Source: an uncultured Faecalibaculum sp. (GTDB lineage Bacteria > Bacillota_I > Bacilli_A > Erysipelotrichales > Erysipelotrichaceae). Taken from it: a stretch of DNA of 64,000 bases. The stretch spans positions 11,192 to 75,191 of the forward strand of contig NZ_CAJUPA010000005.1 in NCBI RefSeq assembly GCF_910588395.1, in the 5' to 3' direction. The notes beneath the pieces were generated by a model. The model searched no databases, was not told where the DNA came from, and saw nothing but the letters and a program-made list of their open reading frames with translations. This document shows, piece by piece, positions 26,288 through 33,723 of this stretch (positions are counted from its first letter, which is position 1; every line of letters starts with the position of its first letter). Made by a program: the position numbers and the translations under genes.

Positions 26288-27583
26288 ATGCTAGATATAA
26301 AATTTGTCCGGGAGAATCCGGAGGCTGTCAAAGAAAACATAAAGAAAAAATTTCAGGACCATAAACTGGTTCTGGTAGATGAAGTCATTGCCGAAGACCG
26401 TGAGCTTCGTACTGTTCAGCAGGAAGCTGATCAGCTTCGTTCCCGAAGGAAAACTGTGTCGAAAGAAATCGGCGGTTTGATGAAACAGGGAAAAAAAGAG
26501 GAAGCTGATGCTGTCAAGAAGGAAGTGGCAGGCATAGCCGGAAAACTTGAGGAGCTGTCTGCCAGAGAGAATGAACTGCGGGAATCTGTTACTGCCAGGA
26601 TGATGCAGATTCCGCAGATGATTGATCCCTCTGTGCCTGTAGGAAAAGATGATTCCGAGAATGTTGAGCTGGAGCGTTTCGGAGAACCTCTGATTCCTGC
26701 TTTCGATGTTCCGTATCATACGGAAATCATGGAAGCATTCGATGGTATCGATCTGAACAGCGCAGGCAGAGTGTCCGGAAATGGTTTTTATTATCTGATG
26801 GGAGATATTGCCCGGCTCCATTCTGCCATTCTGAGTTATGCCAGAGATTTTATGATTGACCGTGGATTTACCTACGTCATTCCGCCTTATATGATCCGTT
26901 CCAATGTTGTCACCGGAGTGATGTCATTTGCAGAGATGGATGGTATGATGTATAAAATCGAAGGCGAAGATCTGTATCTGATTGGGACCAGTGAGCATTC
27001 CATGATCGGCAAATTCATAGATCAGATTCTCGATGAAAAAAATCTGCCCTATACCTACACTTCCTATTCCCCCTGTTTCAGAAAAGAAAAAGGTGCACAT
27101 GGTATTGAAGAGCGGGGAGTGTACAGGATTCATCAGTTTGAGAAACAGGAGATGATCGTTGTCTGCAAACCGGAAGACAGCGCTGACTGGTTCAAAAAAC
27201 TGTATATGAATACGGTGGATTTTTTCCGGACACTGGATGTTCCGGTCCGGACACTGGAGTGCTGCTCCGGCGATCTGGCGGATCTGAAAGTCAAATCTGT
27301 AGATGTGGAAGCCTGGAGTCCCAGACAGAAAAAATACTTTGAAGTCGGCAGCTGCTCCAATTTGGGAGATGCTCAGGCAAGACGTCTGAAAATCAGAGTA
27401 CGTGGAGAAGACGGAAACAAGTATTTCGCGCATACGCTGAACAATACCTGTGTCGCTCCTCCCAGAATGCTGATTGCCTTCCTGGAAAACAACCTGCAGG
27501 CAGATGGAAGTGTCTTGATTCCTGAAGCTCTTCAGCCATACATGGGCGGCAAAACCAGAATTGAGCCTAAGGTGAAGGGATAA
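26288..27583 (+). CDS. serS: Seryl-tRNA synthetase
   Basis: 431 residues from the ATG at 26288, because AGGAGG (26278-26283) precedes it and the product then starts MLDIKFVRENPEAV, as in other SerRS. Residues 1-105 form the long antiparallel coiled coil that holds tRNA-Ser. Class II core: motif 2 with SPCFRKEKGAHG near 270 and motif 3 with NNTCVAPPRMLIAFLEN near 392-408. It charges tRNA-Ser. No T-box leader is present; only about 40 bases separate it from the gyrA terminator. Its own terminator overlaps the stop codon. Confidence 0.96.
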   Translation: MLDIKFVRENPEAVKENIKKKFQDHKLVLVDEVIAEDRELRTVQQEADQLRSRRKTVSKEIGGLMKQGKKEEADAVKKEVAGIAGKLEELSARENELRESVTARMMQIPQMIDPSVPVGKDDSENVELERFGEPLIPAFDVPYHTEIMEAFDGIDLNSAGRVSGNGFYYLMGDIARLHSAILSYARDFMIDRGFTYVIPPYMIRSNVVTGVMSFAEMDGMMYKIEGEDLYLIGTSEHSMIGKFIDQILDEKNLPYTYTSYSPCFRKEKGAHGIEERGVYRIHQFEKQEMIVVCKPEDSADWFKKLYMNTVDFFRTLDVPVRTLECCSGDLADLKVKSVDVEAWSPRQKKYFEVGSCSNLGDAQARRLKIRVRGEDGNKYFAHTLNNTCVAPPRMLIAFLENNLQADGSVLIPEALQPYMGGKTRIEPKVKG

Positions 27584-27600
27584 TCTCTTCACTTTTTTTT
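27572..27600 (+). terminator. Terminator after serS
   Basis: GTGAAG/CTTCAC stem with eight T. The left arm begins inside the last codons of serS. The right arm overlaps the -35 element proposed for the SRP RNA. Confidence 0.75.
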
Positions 27601-27616
27601 ATGAAGATGATATATT
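27588..27616 (+). promoter_or_regulatory. Probable promoter of the SRP RNA
   Basis: TTCACT (27588-27593), 17 bases including the serS terminator T-run, TATATT (27611-27616). Predicted start near 27622, at the 5' end of the RNA helix. Confidence 0.55.
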
Positions 27617-27621
27617 GATTC

Positions 27622-27709
27622 TGCTGCTGCAATAGCATCTTATGAACCGGGTCAGATAGGGAACTAAGCAGCCCTAAGTAATGCTCTGTTATGTGCGGCA
27701 GTTTTTTTT
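27622..27709 (+). ncRNA. ffs: Small signal recognition particle RNA (4.5S type)
   Basis: About 80 bases that fold into one long hairpin. The tip carries the conserved helix 8 of SRP RNA: GGGTCAGATAGGG on one side and AAGCAGCCC on the other, the same symmetric and asymmetric loops that bind Ffh. The ends CTGCTGC (5') and GCGGCAG (27695-27701) pair, and eight T follow as terminator. It is the short Alu-less type. It lies between serS and tadA, near dnaX; in B. subtilis scr sits in the same neighbourhood. Confidence 0.9.
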
Positions 27710-27728
27710 ATGGGAAGACATAAATAAT

Positions 27729-28226
27729 ATGAAGAGAAACGATGCCTGGTATATGGAAAAAGCTCTGGCAGTGGCTGCCTGGGGAGAATCGCTGGATGAA
27801 GTGCCAGTGGGATGTGTGATTGAGAAAGATGGAAAAATCATTTCCTGGGGCTGGAATTCCAGGCAGACTAAGCAGGATCCAGCCGGTCATGCAGAGATCA
27901 TGGCAATACGCAAAGCAGCAGAAAAACTGGAGACCTGGCATCTGGATGGATGCACCCTGTATGTGACTCTGGAACCATGCTGCATGTGTGCCGGCGCCAT
28001 CATCCAGTCCAGAATATCCAGAGTTGTATTCGGTGCTTATGATCCCAAAGGCGGCTGCTGCGGTTCCTGTCTGAATGTGTTCGACACAAAAGAATTCAAT
28101 CACCACCCATCATCAGAAGGGGGCTGTCTCAAAGAGCGCTGCGGTCAGATTCTAACGGACTATTTCCGAAAAAAAAGGAAACTGAAGAAGAGAAAGAGTT
28201 TCGATATGACAGGTCCGGAGCAGTAA
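27729..28226 (+). CDS. tadA: tRNA-specific adenosine deaminase
   Basis: 165 residues from the ATG at 27729; the longer reading frame would start inside the SRP RNA. Zinc deaminase motifs: HAE with His 54 and Glu 56, and PCCMC with Cys 84 and Cys 87. It changes adenosine 34 to inosine in the tRNA-Arg(ACG) anticodon. The ribosome site is weak (GGGAAG about 11 bases upstream). The last 20 residues are very basic. Neighbouring SRP RNA and dnaX support TadA rather than a free-nucleoside deaminase. Confidence 0.93.
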   Translation: MKRNDAWYMEKALAVAAWGESLDEVPVGCVIEKDGKIISWGWNSRQTKQDPAGHAEIMAIRKAAEKLETWHLDGCTLYVTLEPCCMCAGAIIQSRISRVVFGAYDPKGGCCGSCLNVFDTKEFNHHPSSEGGCLKERCGQILTDYFRKKRKLKKRKSFDMTGPEQ

Positions 28227-28245
28227 GAGCCGGACCTTCTTTTTA
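28212..28245 (+). terminator. Terminator at the end of tadA
   Basis: GGTCCGG/CCGGACC stem whose 11-base loop contains the tadA stop codon, followed by TTCTTTTT. Confidence 0.85.
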
Positions 28246-28277
28246 CGTTATAATGAATGACAGAAAGAGAGATGTTC

Positions 28278-30008
28278 ATGACATACCAGGCATTATACAG
28301 AAAATACAGACCAGCAGTTTTCGAAGATATGGCAGGTCAGAAACAGATTGTACAGACGCTGCAGAACGCGATTGCAGCAGACAGGATCTCTCATGCTTAC
28401 CTGTTTTGCGGGCCTAGAGGAACAGGCAAAACATCTGCAGCCAAAATATTCGCCCGTGCATTGAACTGTACTTCAGATCAAACCCGGCCCTGCGGTCATT
28501 GTGAAAACTGTCTGGCAGCGGATCATCCCGATATCATAGAAATAGATGCTGCTTCCAACAATGGGGTGGAAGAAGCCAGAAATCTCGTGGAAAGAGTTAA
28601 ATACACCCCGATGCTTGGTAAATACAAAGTCTATATCATTGATGAAGTTCATATGATGACAGCCGGAGCATTCAATGCACTTCTGAAAACAATAGAGGAA
28701 CCCCCTGCACATGTTGTATTTATCCTGGCAACCACTGAACCGCATAAAGTCCTGCCCACCATTCTTTCAAGATGTCAGAGATTTGATTTCAAGAAAGTCA
28801 CAGATGACGAGATTGAAGAACGGCTGCTGTCTGTTGCTCAGCGGGAGAATACACTACTGGATCCGGAAGCAGCAGCACAGATAGCCATGCTGGCGGATGG
28901 TGGAATGCGTGATGCACTGTCCATTCTGGATCAGTGTATTGCCTATGAATCTGAGCATTTAAAGGCTGAAGATATACGAACTGTGTATGGGGTTGTAGCC
29001 CCTGCTGATATTGCCGAAATTTTCAGTGATATGGCTCATGGCCATGCTGAAACTGTCATTCGGTCAGTGAAGGAGATTTACGACAACGGCCTGGACCTGG
29101 AAAGATTTACAGCAGATCTGATTTCATTGATCAAAGACAGTCTGATTCTCGCATATTCCGAAGAAACGACTCTGATTGCAGCAGACCGGAAAAAACTTCT
29201 ATCTGAAAAATTTCTGAATTCACCTCTTTCCTGGAGAAAGGATCTGCTGAATGCTCTCATGGAACTGTATCCGAAATTTGCACACGCCTCCAGTGTTCTT
29301 GATTATCTGGAAGCTGTGATTCTGAGATATATCGGTCCTGAGAATTCAGAGGTATCTGATAAAGATGTGAAAGCCAATCATGAATCAATCGGATCTTCTG
29401 AAAGAAGGAATGATATTCATTCTGCAGAAATCACATCAAAATCAGATGAAGCTCAGAAGAAAAGCGATGGTATGAATTCTGAATCTGATGTTTCACGTGA
29501 AACATCTGTGAAGAAAAAAGAATCTCAGACAGTGGACAGGAAAATCAGATATACCACAGAAGAGATTGTAGGATTGCTGCATTCTGCAGATAAGACCAGG
29601 CGTCAGAAGGATATGATTGCATGGGACCGCAGGTCTTTGTATGGTACCTCTCTTCAATATGGGAAATATACACGTATGATATCTTCGGGTGTACTGGCTG
29701 CTTCCGGAGAAAACTATATGGTTGTGTATACACCGAGACAGCTGGAAGCAGATGCAATCAACGATCTGCAGCTGGATGATGGTTTTTCAGAGTTTATGGA
29801 AAAACTGACAGGAACCAGCAAGACGATATTTGCGGTTCCAGTCTCTCAATACAAAGATGCATTGGCGATGTTCAGAGAGTGCATGAAATCCGGTACATTT
29901 CCAACCCCCCCTGAAGTCAGGCAAACCGGGAAAAAAGAGAATCATATGAAAACAACAGAAGAAGATATGAGAGAAATATTTCCAAATCTGAAAATCATAC
30001 ATGATTAA
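28278..30008 (+). CDS. dnaX: DNA polymerase III gamma/tau subunit
   Basis: 577 residues from the ATG at 28278, which gives the family start MTYQALYRKYRP. AAA+ clamp loader with Walker A GPRGTGKT at 45-52, zinc-binding Cys 64, 72, 75 and 78, a DEVHM Walker B and the SRC arginine finger. Residues 375-430 form a charged, Ser-rich linker, and the C-terminal domain (about 430-577) is probably the tau part. The linker carries a perfect parS site (29489-29504) encoding VSRET. A TATAAT lies upstream at 28249-28254. The gene is markedly more AT-rich than its neighbours to the left. The usual following gene ebfC/yaaK is missing. Confidence 0.96.
   Translation: MTYQALYRKYRPAVFEDMAGQKQIVQTLQNAIAADRISHAYLFCGPRGTGKTSAAKIFARALNCTSDQTRPCGHCENCLAADHPDIIEIDAASNNGVEEARNLVERVKYTPMLGKYKVYIIDEVHMMTAGAFNALLKTIEEPPAHVVFILATTEPHKVLPTILSRCQRFDFKKVTDDEIEERLLSVAQRENTLLDPEAAAQIAMLADGGMRDALSILDQCIAYESEHLKAEDIRTVYGVVAPADIAEIFSDMAHGHAETVIRSVKEIYDNGLDLERFTADLISLIKDSLILAYSEETTLIAADRKKLLSEKFLNSPLSWRKDLLNALMELYPKFAHASSVLDYLEAVILRYIGPENSEVSDKDVKANHESIGSSERRNDIHSAEITSKSDEAQKKSDGMNSESDVSRETSVKKKESQTVDRKIRYTTEEIVGLLHSADKTRRQKDMIAWDRRSLYGTSLQYGKYTRMISSGVLAASGENYMVVYTPRQLEADAINDLQLDDGFSEFMEKLTGTSKTIFAVPVSQYKDALAMFRECMKSGTFPTPPEVRQTGKKENHMKTTEEDMREIFPNLKIIHD
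29489..29504. other. parS: parS centromere site inside dnaX
   Basis: TGTTTCACGTGAAACA, a perfect 16-bp palindrome identical to the consensus bound by ParB/Spo0J in Bacillota. It lies about 12 kb from oriC, within the low-conservation linker of dnaX. ParB would load here and spread to organise and segregate the origin. No ParA or ParB gene is in the window. Confidence 0.9.
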
Positions 30009-30019
30009 GGAGGATTATC

Positions 30020-30616
30020 ATGTACCCTGCCAAATTTGAAAATCTGATTGCTTCATTCAGAAGACTGCCAGGTGTTGGGCAGAAAACAGCTGAGCGTTTT
30101 GCTTATGAAGCCTTATCCTGGGATCCAGAAATCAGAATGGAATTTGAAAAGAGTATACATCAAATTCCGGAGATAGGAATATGCAGAATCTGTGGCAATA
30201 TCTGTGAAGGAGAATTATGCGAAATATGTCGGAATTCCAACAGGAACAGCAGCACAATCTGTGTTGTACAAACCTCGAAGGATGTTCAGGTTCTGGAACA
30301 GACAGGCATCTTTCATGGCGTATATCATGTATTGAACGGTACGATCAATACCTCAAAAGGCATAATGCCAGATGATTTGAATATCAATTCTCTATTGAAC
30401 AGAATAAATGAAAAAACCAATGAAGTCATACTGGCAACGGAACCGACAGTAGATGGAGAAACTACAGCACTCTATCTGACGCGATTACTGAAAGACAAAG
30501 TAAAAGTTACAAGACTTGCGAATGGAATTCCAATGGGCGGCAGACTTGATTATGCTGATACGCGTACGCTGCAAAGAGCATTTACAGGCAGAACTGCAGC
30601 CGATACAACTGAATGA
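30020..30616 (+). CDS. recR: Recombination protein RecR
   Basis: 198 residues, the normal length. Helix-hairpin-helix (RRLPGVGQKTAERFA), a four-Cys zinc finger CRICGNICEGELCEIC at about 55-70, a TOPRIM domain (ATEPTVDGETTALYL) and the C-terminal Walker-like GIPMGGRLDYADTRTL. It works with RecO and RecF in gap repair. AAGGAGG lies seven bases before the ATG, 11 bases after dnaX. The operon ends in a long hairpin. Confidence 0.96.
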   Translation: MYPAKFENLIASFRRLPGVGQKTAERFAYEALSWDPEIRMEFEKSIHQIPEIGICRICGNICEGELCEICRNSNRNSSTICVVQTSKDVQVLEQTGIFHGVYHVLNGTINTSKGIMPDDLNINSLLNRINEKTNEVILATEPTVDGETTALYLTRLLKDKVKVTRLANGIPMGGRLDYADTRTLQRAFTGRTAADTTE

Positions 30617-30624
30617 AAAGTTCA

Positions 30625-30669
30625 TATGAAAAAGAAATCAGAAGATAGGATTCTGATTTCTTTTTCATA
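30625..30669 (+). terminator. Long perfect hairpin after recR
   Basis: A 19-bp perfect stem with a 7-base loop; the right arm contains TTTCTTTTT. It is the end of the tadA/dnaX-recR transcript. The stem is unusually long for a terminator and starts at a TCATATGA octamer. Confidence 0.8.
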
Positions 30670-31640
30670 ATTGAATAAATATCCATATGACGAATCACAG
30701 GAATTCTGTCGGAAAAATCAAAACAAAGAAACAGCGAGCCAGGATAAAAGGAATCCACAGATAACAAAAATATGCCAACCAGATGAAAATCCCATACTTA
30801 TAAGGCACAAACGTTCAGGTAAATAGAGAAAATAAGAATAAGTTATGAATGGTCATACGAAATAAATAGGAATGACCAATCACAAAGAATTCTTCAAATT
30901 CATATTCCATAGGGCACATCTTCTGATGTAACCATGAATATAAACATATTCAGCTAATCATATAAAAAAAAAAAAAAAAACAATAGGAATTACAGCAAAA
31001 TAGGATATTCATAGAATATAATTCTGAAAAATATGAACAATCAGAAATCCAGTTCAGACCATCCGCTCAACGATAATATGACTATAATACTTTGGAAAGT
31101 AACACAGCAATGATTTCTGCTAATTCATATGACATATATAGGAAAAAGAAACAAAGAAAGAACAGCCGGTGCTTTTATTGACTTTTGATGGTGTTCGCAG
31201 TTTTCAGTAAAATATGAATATCAGATTAATTCTCATATTAGATCCAATACCTGATTCCTTACCAGGTTTGTATATCTACTTATAAAAACATGAAACATCT
31301 ATTTCATATGAGAAAGAAATAAGAGAGGTACAAGCGGATAGGAAAATCACATATTCTATAAAACGTGTGTAAGTGTACAATCGGTGAGAATCAATACTGC
31401 TTGTATAATCATATGAAATGTGATCCGATCTGATTTACAGACTGCAGTGATGGATAACAGAAACATATATTGTTCAGATTATTATCCTGTGACAATGGAT
31501 AAGAATATCGGAGTTTCACACGATTTAGAAAACATGGAAACTTATCACATAATCGTATAGAAGAACATCAGATATGCAGATAGTGAATACAAAGACTTCG
31601 CCACATATCATATGAATTGATAGATTGTCAAAAACCACTG
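30670..31640. other. AT-rich non-coding gap with repeated TCATATGA
   Basis: About 1 kb with no credible ORF on either strand, near 33% GC against about 50% in most of the window. It holds a run of 17 A (30964-30980) and the palindromic octamer TCATATGA at 31125, 31304, 31409 and 31608, plus one in the recR hairpin at 30622 and the variant CCATATGA at 30683. Several TATAAT-like hexamers occur (31083, 31404) without matching -35 elements. No RNA family is recognisable. It could be a regulatory or nucleoid-binding region, unannotated RNA, or the remains of lost genes. Confidence 0.55.
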
Positions 31641-31649
31641 TGTTATAAT
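31641..31649 (+). promoter_or_regulatory. Extended -10 promoter of the HTH/coiled-coil gene
   Basis: TGTTATAAT (TG-n plus a perfect TATAAT) 87 bases before the gene. A TTGTCA upstream is only 13 bases away, so the extended -10 probably carries it. Confidence 0.55.
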
Positions 31650-31735
31650 GCACCCGCAATGTCATGTGAATGATATTATGGTAGTTCAGAATACAGCGAT
31701 GGATATGAATCAGGGTATGAAAGGATGTGGAAGAT

Positions 31736-32284
31736 ATGTCAGATTCAGACAAGGCGATAGATGTCTTTTATGATATGGACATTGCACAGATCTGCCAGCA
31801 CTTCAACAAGTCCCGTAATACTGTCGACAAGGCTATTGCGAAGCTGGTAAAAGACAATCCGGACAAGGACTGGAAATACAAAAATCCAGAAACCAGGCGG
31901 ATTACAATCAAAGCTGAAGGTGTTGAACGTCTGAGTACCTATTTCCGAAAAGAAAAACATGAAGTATCAGCAGTGGAGATGGAACTCAGATATGAAAATG
32001 AGAAACTGAAAGCAATTATAGAAGAAAAGGAAAAAGCCTTTACACAGATAGAGACTCTTTATAATCAGAGGCTGATGCTGGAACTGGAGAATTCAAAGAA
32101 AACATATTTGCTGGAAACACAGACGAAAGATGAACGAATATCTGATTTGGAAAAGGAAAATCAGAAACTGAAAGAAAAGCTGGAGTCTTCCGAATCCATG
32201 CAGTCGCAATACGAAGAACTGAAAAAAAAGGAAGAGGAGTATAATTCCAAATCCTTTTTCTACAGACTGCTTCACAAATTCTGA
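31736..32284 (+). CDS. HTH and coiled-coil protein, DUF536-like
   Basis: 182 residues from the ATG at 31736, ten bases after AAGGA; a GTG at 31727 is too close to that site. Residues about 8-35 form a helix-turn-helix (DIAQICQHFNKSRNTVDKAI) and 60-70 a wing-like stretch. Residues 75-165 are an almost unbroken coiled coil rich in Glu and Lys. The chain ends in the short aromatic-basic tail SFFYRLLHKF. This plan (HTH, coiled coil, aromatic tail) resembles the DUF536 replication-associated proteins of Bacillota plasmids, but that is by architecture only. It stands alone next to the AT-rich gap and is itself AT-rich. A DNA-binding role is inferred. Confidence 0.75.
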   Translation: MSDSDKAIDVFYDMDIAQICQHFNKSRNTVDKAIAKLVKDNPDKDWKYKNPETRRITIKAEGVERLSTYFRKEKHEVSAVEMELRYENEKLKAIIEEKEKAFTQIETLYNQRLMLELENSKKTYLLETQTKDERISDLEKENQKLKEKLESSESMQSQYEELKKKEEEYNSKSFFYRLLHKF

Positions 32285-32832
32285 TCAGAACTGTATTGAA
32301 CCGCTCTTGCCAGTTTGGAAGGAGCGTTTTTTTTGTACACAAGGCCAACTCTGCTCAAAATTTCATTGAAACAATGAATACCATCGTGGTCTTTTTTGTA
32401 TTCATACTCAATTTCATAATCTGTATGATTTCCAAAGCGGCTAATATCCAGACACAGCTCAGCGTTCGGAAGTTCTGCAGTCCTTCTGACAGTTTCAGAG
32501 GATGCAAATGGATGGAGGGTATCCGGAATCTGGTAAAGAGCAAACCAGTCTCGGATTTCACTGTCTGTAATTGCAGAGATATTCTCTGTATCAGTTTCCT
32601 TTTCCAGTTCCGTCTGCGTGATACTGTCTTTCCGGATTTTCAGAGTGAGAATCTTTTTCCCATTCACTGTACGAATCCGCAGTGCACCCAGCTGCCTGAC
32701 CGATCCTTTGTCATCATCAAAATAGACATTCTTCTGAATCACGGGTTTTCCAAAATCATATGAACGAAGAAGAGTCTCATATTGATCCTTTGTAATAAGG
32801 ACTTTCAGTTCCCGCTCGATTTGATCATACAT
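32272..32832 (-). CDS. CYTH-domain protein (triphosphate-tunnel enzyme family)
   Basis: 186 residues from the ATG at 32832, with AGGTG six bases upstream. The N-terminal IERELKVLI is the ExExK signature of the CYTH fold, followed by the expected alternating charged strands (LRIRTVNGKKILTLKIRK, YEIEYEYKK). Members hydrolyse triphosphates or make cyclic AMP, thiamine triphosphate or polyphosphate products; YjbK is the B. subtilis relative. The substrate here is unknown. It converges with the HTH gene, overlapping 13 bases at the stops, and diverges from nadK. In B. subtilis, yjbK and the NAD kinase gene are also close. Confidence 0.85.
   Translation of the reverse strand: MYDQIERELKVLITKDQYETLLRSYDFGKPVIQKNVYFDDDKGSVRQLGALRIRTVNGKKILTLKIRKDSITQTELEKETDTENISAITDSEIRDWFALYQIPDTLHPFASSETVRRTAELPNAELCLDISRFGNHTDYEIEYEYKKDHDGIHCFNEILSRVGLVYKKNAPSKLARAVQYSSDQNL
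32302..32334 (+). terminator. Terminator of the HTH gene, inside the CYTH coding end
   Basis: CGCTC...GAGCG with a short inner pairing, followed by eight T. It lies 18 bases after the HTH gene stop, within the last codons of the opposing CYTH gene. Confidence 0.65.
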
Positions 32833-32895
32833 ATTCATCACCTGCTGTTTCTGATAAAATATTACTGTTATCCAGAACGGAAGGGAAGAAATGTA

Positions 32896-33666
32896 ATGCG
32901 GTTTGCAATCATAGACAGAGGAGACAAAAATTCCAGATTGAAAGCAGCATACCTGATCAGTCTGCTCTCTGAACGAGGCTGGACAGAGAACAGAACAAAT
33001 CCGGACCTAGTGTTCTGCATTGGAGGAGACGGAACCATCCTGAGAGCCATTCACGAATATATGGATCAGCTGGATCAGCTGTCCTTCATCGGAATCCATA
33101 CAGGAACACTGGGATTCTTTACCGATTTTACGGAGGATGAGCTTGTGTCAATGCTGGAATGTCTGAAAAGCAAACCCAGCGTGGAAGAGTACAGTCTGAT
33201 CGAAGCCTTTTTTCCGGAAACCGGAAATACATTGTATGCATTGAACGAAATCCGGCTGGAGTCCATCAGTCAGACTCTTTCTCTGGAAATCACGATTGAC
33301 GGCGACTATTTTGAGAAATCCAATGGGTCAGGAATTTGTGTCAGCACACAGGCAGGCAGCACAGCCATCAACCGTTCTTTGAACGGTGCAATTATTGATG
33401 AAGGACTCAGCGTCCTGCAGCTTGTGGAAATCATGCCCATTGCCCACCGGAATCATCATACGCTCAGAAATCCCTATGTGATGCGAAAGGACAGAGTGAT
33501 TGAACTCAGATCTGAACCGATGCGTGAAGTGATTTGCTCCTATGATAATCTGAAATACAAACTCCAGGGCGAAACACAGGTGGTGATCCGGCTTTCAAAG
33601 CATCGGGTGCGGTTTGCAAGATTCAGACCTTATTCGTATCTCCGGCGATTGAAGAATCTGTTCTAG
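32896..33666 (+). CDS. nadK: NAD kinase
   Basis: 256 residues from the ATG at 32896, set by AAGGGAAG seven bases upstream; the product starts MRFAIIDRGD. It makes NADP from NAD and ATP. The GGDGT motif (FCIGGDGTILRAIHEY) binds phosphate, GTLGFFTDF follows, and STQAGSTA corresponds to the conserved glycine-rich TPTGSTA loop, here with Gln-Ala in place of Pro-Thr. The length is typical of the short Bacillota type. It is divergent from the CYTH gene with about 60 bases between them. Confidence 0.95.
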   Translation: MRFAIIDRGDKNSRLKAAYLISLLSERGWTENRTNPDLVFCIGGDGTILRAIHEYMDQLDQLSFIGIHTGTLGFFTDFTEDELVSMLECLKSKPSVEEYSLIEAFFPETGNTLYALNEIRLESISQTLSLEITIDGDYFEKSNGSGICVSTQAGSTAINRSLNGAIIDEGLSVLQLVEIMPIAHRNHHTLRNPYVMRKDRVIELRSEPMREVICSYDNLKYKLQGETQVVIRLSKHRVRFARFRPYSYLRRLKNLF

Positions 33667-33691
33667 CAGGGAAAAGTTCAGACTGAAACAG

Positions 33692-33723
33692 AAAAGCAGC
33701 AGTTTACAGTGACTGCTGCTTTT
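33692..33723. terminator. Bidirectional terminator between nadK and rodA
   Basis: AAAAGCAGCAGT and ACTGCTGCTTTT form a perfect 12-bp stem with an 8-base loop, so it has a T-run in both directions. It covers the rodA stop codon. Confidence 0.9.

Noticed and set aside
30964..30980. Run of 17 A as the mark of a retro- or insertion element
   Set aside because: No target-site duplication, terminal repeats or transposase remains are visible around it.
31525..31752. 75-codon minus-strand ORF in the AT-rich gap
   Set aside because: No ribosome site, composition rich in His, Ile and Ser as expected from AT-rich random sequence, and it overlaps the promoter and start of the HTH gene.
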